The translations under genes were made by a program, and so were the position numbers. From NCBI GenBank assembly GCA_018644785.1, contig JABGPV010000018.1, forward strand, positions 22,248 to 33,012: 10,765 nucleotides of DNA, given 5' to 3'. Shown in pieces: positions 7,793-10,765 of this stretch (positions are counted from its first letter, which is position 1; the number at the start of each line of letters is the position of its first letter). The notes under the pieces are model-generated. The model worked only from the letters and a program-made list of their open reading frames with translations. It had not been told where the DNA came from and did not search any database. The stretch is from Deltaproteobacteria bacterium. Lineage in GTDB: Bacteria; Desulfobacterota; DSM-4660; Desulfatiglandales; Desulfatiglandaceae.

Positions 7793-7815
7793 TAGGAGAT
7801 TGCCTGATCATAAAA

Positions 7816-8262
7816 TTATGAGCCGAATTTTTGTCCCACGGCCTTTCCATAGTCCTGACATGCGCGTACTCCGTCCGGTGTTTCGATGATCGCTTCTTTC
7901 AAATTCAGGGCGCCTAAATCCACCATGTCCATTTTGAAAACAAATTCCATGGTGTCAAATATCATCTGTGCCGACTCCCCACTATGGGTATAAGACCCAA
8001 AAGCGCCGCCCATTTTACCCAGGAGGTTGCTTCCTTCAGCAATAAAGAGAAAGGTTTTCATGCCGCTGGTCATGTCCCTATGGTATGTTGGGCAGCCAAA
8101 AATGAAGCCATCATACCCTTCAAGGTCCTTTACATTCTTGATTTCTGAAACCTTCTTTAAAGCCGGCTCATGGCCGCTGAAACGAATTCCTTCCGCAATG
8201 AACTCAGCCATCTTCTGGGTATTTCCGGTTCTGCTCACATAGGCCACTAAAATTTTGTTCAT
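7816..8262 (-). CDS. flavodoxin-like FMN protein
   Basis: This is a 148-residue flavodoxin-domain protein that should bind FMN and carry electrons in the cytoplasm. The phosphate-binding loop is SRTGNTQKMA (residues 10-19). The isoalloxazine loops are FGCPTYHRDMTSGMKTF (about 55-71) and FGSYTHSGESAQMI (about 88-101). The second loop resembles the C-terminal flavodoxin module of A-type flavo-diiron proteins more than classical short flavodoxins, yet no diiron beta-lactamase domain is attached. The ATG at 8262 follows AAAGGGAG about eight bases upstream. The gene starts 31 bases after the rubrerythrin stop, so the two are almost certainly co-transcribed. Supplying electrons to rubrerythrin is a reasonable inference, not proven. 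A WrbA/NADPH-FMN-reductase-like role is the main alternative. Confidence 0.9.
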   Translation of the reverse strand: MNKILVAYVSRTGNTQKMAEFIAEGIRFSGHEPALKKVSEIKNVKDLEGYDGFIFGCPTYHRDMTSGMKTFLFIAEGSNLLGKMGGAFGSYTHSGESAQMIFDTMEFVFKMDMVDLGALNLKEAIIETPDGVRACQDYGKAVGQKFGS

Positions 8263-8293
8263 CCGTTAATCTCCCTTTGCCATCTGCGCCTGT

Positions 8294-8791
8294 TTAATCA
8301 ACTTTGTTGAAAGCCTTTTTAAGAGCACTACATACCGGACATTTTTCCGGTGCCTCGTCTTCACAGGTATACCCGCACACGGAGCATACATAATAGCAAT
8401 CCACATCTTTGGGATTTTCCAGACTGTCCAGCGCTTTCTGGTAAAGCCCCGCATGTACCTTCTCCACATCGTTTGCAAATGAAAAAGACCTCACGGCCGG
8501 TTTATTGCCTTCTTTTTCCGCCTCTTCGATCATCGCCGGGTACATTTCCTTAAACTCATGGGTTTCCCCTTCGATGGCGGATTTGAGATTTTCCGCGGTG
8601 GTCTTTACACCATTAAGGGTTCTCAGATGCGCATGGGCATGAACCGTCTCAGCCTCTGCAGCCGCACGAAAAAGTTTGGCGGCCTGAGGAAATCCCTCAT
8701 TGTTTGCTTTCTTGGCAAAAGCAAGGTACTTTCGATTGGCTTGGGATTCCCCTGCAAATGCTGCCCAAAGGTTGTCTTCTGTTTTGCTCAT
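8294..8791 (-). CDS. rbr: rubrerythrin (diiron peroxidase with C-terminal rubredoxin domain)
   Basis: Rubrerythrin reduces hydrogen peroxide to water in anaerobes, taking electrons through its rubredoxin-like iron site. The 165-residue protein has the four-helix diiron domain first: E15 in GES, ExxH at E48-H51, ExxE at E79-E82 and ExxH at E110-H113 supply the expected ligands. The C-terminal iron site is C136-SV-C139 and C151-PV-C154. The linker is short compared with the 191-residue Desulfovibrio vulgaris protein. The ATG at 8791 is chosen because MSKTEDNLWAAFAGES is the normal family start and AAAGGAG lies nine bases upstream; an in-frame start at 8857 would add 22 residues of unrelated sequence, including the leader hairpin. 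It is the first gene of the rubrerythrin, flavodoxin, tpx series. No clear sigma70 promoter was found; a sigma54-like -24 box lies at 8905-8912. Confidence 0.96.
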   Translation of the reverse strand: MSKTEDNLWAAFAGESQANRKYLAFAKKANNEGFPQAAKLFRAAAEAETVHAHAHLRTLNGVKTTAENLKSAIEGETHEFKEMYPAMIEEAEKEGNKPAVRSFSFANDVEKVHAGLYQKALDSLENPKDVDCYYVCSVCGYTCEDEAPEKCPVCSALKKAFNKVD

Positions 8792-8837
8792 GATATTTTT
8801 CTCCTTTCCATCTTTATAATTTAAACCAAAAACATTT

Positions 8838-8852
8838 CCCGAAGGTTTCGGG
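8838..8852 (-). promoter_or_regulatory. short hairpin in the rubrerythrin leader
   Basis: On the minus strand CCCGAA-ACC-TTCGGG forms a 6-bp perfect stem with a three-base loop, followed by AAATGTTTTTGG. It lies about 45 bases before the rubrerythrin start. The short, delayed T-run makes it at best a weak attenuator; it may simply stabilise the leader. Confidence 0.35.
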
Positions 8853-9253
8853 CCCATAAAAAAACTGAAATTGTTTTATAATTCCTAACCTTCCTTTCAT
8901 GATCCGTGCCAAAAGGGCTTCAAACGGAAAAAATCTAAATAGTGCCATTATATCATTAAGTTAACATCTTTATCCGGTAGGTAGCACTCAAATTCCACGG
9001 CATTTTGAGACATCTTGTGCCATAAATCACCGGATATGGTAAACATTTGGTATGATTTGTAAAAAAGCATCATGGCGTATCTGTTGCCGACCCGGCAGCG
9101 TGGGGATGAAAGGGTTTGAAGGCCTTAAGAGGTCTTGATCTTCGGAGTGGAATATTTAGGAGTTTTACAGTGATATAGGGAGGTTAAAACAAGAAAAATG
9201 AAAAACCCGTCAGAAGAATCGGCCATTTCAGGCTTCGAGTGGCTGAATCATTT

Positions 9254-9295
9254 TGTCTCGTATCCATTTTTGAGACACAAGCGTCTCTTGAGACA
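9254..9295. repeat. cluster of GTCTC/GAGAC inverted half-sites
   Basis: Half-sites alternate in orientation: TGTCTC (9254-9259), GAGACA (9272-9277), GTCTC (9283-9287), GAGACA (9290-9295). This makes one palindrome with a 12-base spacer and one with a 2-base spacer. Such clustered dyads are typical of binding sites for activators or repressors, including sigma54 enhancer-binding proteins. The regulator and the target gene are not identified. Confidence 0.45.
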
Positions 9296-9494
9296 GCGTT
9301 TCCCCCCGCTGACAGCTTTCTTGCGCCATTTGCAAGGGGGGGCAACGTTAGCAACCGGCATCCATTTCCGGTGGCCTTCTCGATTTTTTCCCAGGCGGTT
9401 TTTTTGAATCCACCGACTTTGTTTTGCCTTCGGGAATTATTTATGTTTCAGTCTCGAGAAACAACCCTGTCGGGTACATTCATGACTGCAAATA

Positions 9495-9800
9495 TTAAAG
9501 CAGATCCTGCACCCAGGAAAGGGCGGCGGCCGCATTGGGGTACCCAATGGTGGGCACCAGCAGGATCACGGCATGGCAAACCTCATCCGGGCTTGCACCA
9601 GCCTCCATGGCCCGCCTTGCATGGCTGTGAACCGCACCTTCGGATTTCTGCGTTGCCGCAGCCGCCAGTTTAATCAGTTGTGTCGTTTTCTCGTCCAGGG
9701 GGCCGGCATTCTGAACCGCTTTCCCCAACTGATCAACAGCCTCCATCACGTCTTTATAGTCTTTCTGCAGCTTCTGGTAAAACTTGGGCATTTCACTCAT
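9495..9800 (-). CDS. carboxymuconolactone decarboxylase/AhpD-like protein lacking CxxC
   Basis: This 101-residue all-helical protein belongs to the CMD/AhpD-like superfamily: the helix LIKLAAAATQKSEG is followed by the motif region and by EAGASPDEVCHAVILLVPTIGYPNAA. In AhpD-type members the motif is E-G-C-x-x-C-H, where the cysteines act as a disulfide reductase. Here it reads E54-G-A56-V-H-S59-H60, so both cysteines are replaced while the histidines remain. Peroxidase-coupled redox chemistry of the AhpD kind is therefore unlikely; a lactone- or hydrolase-like role, or a structural one, is possible. The only cysteine is C75. The start is firm: AAGGAGG lies seven bases before the ATG at 9800. 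A promoter-like sequence sits just upstream, after the MATE stop, so it may be expressed independently of the transporter. The substrate is unknown. Confidence 0.9.
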   Translation of the reverse strand: MSEMPKFYQKLQKDYKDVMEAVDQLGKAVQNAGPLDEKTTQLIKLAAAATQKSEGAVHSHARRAMEAGASPDEVCHAVILLVPTIGYPNAAAALSWVQDLL

Positions 9801-9855
9801 GATGAATCCTCCTTAAAAGTCTTCTAAACATGGGTTAATTAAGAAAATCAGAAAA

Positions 9856-9884
9856 AAGGTAAGCTATTCGATAATGGCTGTCAA
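9856..9884 (-). promoter_or_regulatory. possible sigma70 promoter of the CMD gene
   Basis: On the minus strand a perfect TTGACA (9884-9879) is followed by a 17-base spacer and TACCTT (9861-9856). The -35 box is ideal and the -10 box poor (three of six). It begins eight bases after the MATE stop codon and would give a leader of about 50 bases, rich in A and T. Confidence 0.45.
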
Positions 9885-9891
9885 GCGCAAG

Positions 9892-10765
9892 TCAGTACCC
9901 TGGGGTTTCGATCACCCGCATGGATTTCCATTTTCCCCCCAGAAAGCGTAAAAGAAACACGATGCTCAACACAATCACATAGGCGGATACATTAATCCAT
10001 GAAGCCATCACCCCCCACCCCATAACCATCACCCCCAGGTATGTGGGCATCACCAGAACCAGCGCCGAGGTGATAATGATGGCAAACATCACGTAGCGGG
10101 TGTCGCCGGCTCCCTTGATAGCGGAAGCAAAAACCAGGTTCATGGTGTCAAAAACCGAATAGATGGCGACGAACCTGAGCAGAAGCACGGTTAAACGATA
10201 AATCTCGGCGAAACCTGCGGGATCGGCGCCGGCCGCAAAAGGGAGCACAAAAAGTTCCGGAATAAAAAGATAGGCCAGGGCAATGACAAACATGTACCCA
10301 AAGGTTAAATGAAATCCGGAATACACGCTGGTCGTTGCCATTTCCGGCTGGTTCTTTCCCAGGTACTGTCCCACAAGAACCGATATGGCGATGCTGGACC
10401 CGATCATGGGCATGAAGGAAAGCGTACTGATATTAAAAGCAATATTGGTGGCAGCCAGGCTGACGGTGCCCAAATGTCCGATCAGAAGAATAAAAACCGT
10501 AAAACCGGACATATCCAGAAAAAATTGAACCCCCGAGGGAAATCCAAAGCGGAGCAGGCGCAAAAAAAGCTCTTTTTCAAACCGCCATCCCCTCAAGGTA
10601 TGGTATTTTCCATCGTGAAGAGGCCTGCACACCAGCGGAATGTATGCCAGCAAGGAAAAAACCCCTGCCAGGACAGTTGCGATCCCCGCGCCGCGAATTC
10701 CCATTTCAGGGAAACCCCATAAACCGAACACCAGAACATAATCCAGTATGAGGTTCACCCCTGTC
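9892..10765 (-). CDS. MATE-family multidrug/toxin efflux transporter, 5' end outside window
   Basis: This is the C-terminal part, about 290 residues, of an inner-membrane MATE antiporter; full members have about 450 residues and twelve helices, and export drugs or metabolites using a sodium or proton gradient. The frame stays open to the window edge, so the true start is missing; the GTG at 10758 lies inside VNLILDYVLVFG, a conserved mid-protein segment, and is not a start. Other family marks are the GAGIATVLAG helix, the loop GFPSGVQFF, the helix around ATNIAFNISTLSFMP, VGQYLGKNQPEMA and FASAIKGAGDTRYVM. Repeated hydrophobic segments of about 20 residues separated by short polar loops support a polytopic membrane protein. 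It ends with a charged tail, KWKSMRVIETPGY. The CMD gene follows in the same direction after 91 bases. The exported substrate cannot be inferred. Confidence 0.93.
   Translation of the reverse strand, partial: TGVNLILDYVLVFGLWGFPEMGIRGAGIATVLAGVFSLLAYIPLVCRPLHDGKYHTLRGWRFEKELFLRLLRFGFPSGVQFFLDMSGFTVFILLIGHLGTVSLAATNIAFNISTLSFMPMIGSSIAISVLVGQYLGKNQPEMATTSVYSGFHLTFGYMFVIALAYLFIPELFVLPFAAGADPAGFAEIYRLTVLLLRFVAIYSVFDTMNLVFASAIKGAGDTRYVMFAIIITSALVLVMPTYLGVMVMGWGVMASWINVSAYVIVLSIVFLLRFLGGKWKSMRVIETPGY

Larger units (their letters stand above)
8792..9494. other. 703-bp region without a convincing gene
   Basis: No open frame here has good support on either strand. The region is the leader of rubrerythrin and the downstream side of the CMD gene. 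It holds a leader hairpin (8838-8852), a minus-strand TTGGCACG box (8905-8912), a plus-strand TGGC-N7-TTGC match (9073-9087) overlapped by a hairpin (TGTTGCCG-ACC-CGGCAGCG, 9082-9100), and a cluster of GTCTC/GAGAC half-sites (9254-9295, with a further GTCTCGAGA at 9451-9459). A 69-codon frame begins at 9198 with AGGGAGG thirteen bases upstream, but its product is arginine- and phenylalanine-rich and looks random. A weak four-pair stem (9464-9475), with T-rich sequence after it on the minus strand, may end the CMD transcript. Confidence 0.6.

Noticed and set aside
8792..8857. Longer rubrerythrin start
   Set aside because: The extra 22 residues do not belong to the family, and the internal ATG at 8791 has a good ribosome binding site.
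8865..8885. A+T-rich partial dyad upstream of rubrerythrin resembling a PerR or Fur box
   Set aside because: Symmetry is poor and no position-by-position match to either consensus could be made.
9198..9407. 69-codon plus-strand frame preceded by AGGGAGG
   Set aside because: The spacing to ATG is too long (13 bases) and the composition looks like non-coding translation; kept only as a remark.
9239..9673. 144-codon plus-strand frame
   Set aside because: It runs antisense into the well-supported CMD gene and shows no domain.

Overview
The window looks like chromosomal DNA of an anaerobic, probably sulfate-reducing deltaproteobacterium of the Desulfobacterales type. This is inferred from gene content, not from a marker gene: a rubrerythrin, flavodoxin and thiol peroxidase cluster, a LivJ-type solute-binding protein, a FadR-like TetR regulator and a very large lineage-type hypothetical protein. 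No rRNA, tRNA, CRISPR array, intact transposase or phage gene is visible.

Left part (1-2307): a TetR-family regulator very similar to Bacillus FadR/YsiA runs leftward. Its own promoter is overlapped by an operator that fits the Bacillus FadR consensus exactly, so autorepression is likely. Pointing the other way, a strong-looking sigma70 promoter (818-846) leads to a periplasmic amino-acid-type binding protein. Between that promoter and the gene's ribosome binding site lies a 142-bp near-palindromic element (930-1071) that resembles a miniature transposable element.

Middle (2430-7145): one 1571-residue gene fills this part. It has no assignable function as a whole. Residues about 930-1150 resemble the HD domain of GlnD (the PII uridylyl-removing enzyme), but most metal ligands are replaced. 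An N-terminal segment has the pattern of a Rossmann methyltransferase-like fold, and the C-terminus is helical and charged.

Right part (7201-10765), all on the minus strand: a MATE-family transporter cut by the window edge, a small carboxymuconolactone-decarboxylase/AhpD-like protein lacking the CxxC pair, a gap of about 700 bp with no convincing gene but clustered GTCTC/GAGAC half-sites, then rubrerythrin, flavodoxin and thiol peroxidase in one direction. The last three form a plausible peroxide-defence unit. A very stable UUCG-capped hairpin separates flavodoxin from thiol peroxidase.

The most interesting items are the giant protein with its degenerate GlnD-type HD domain and the palindromic element in the leader of the binding-protein gene.
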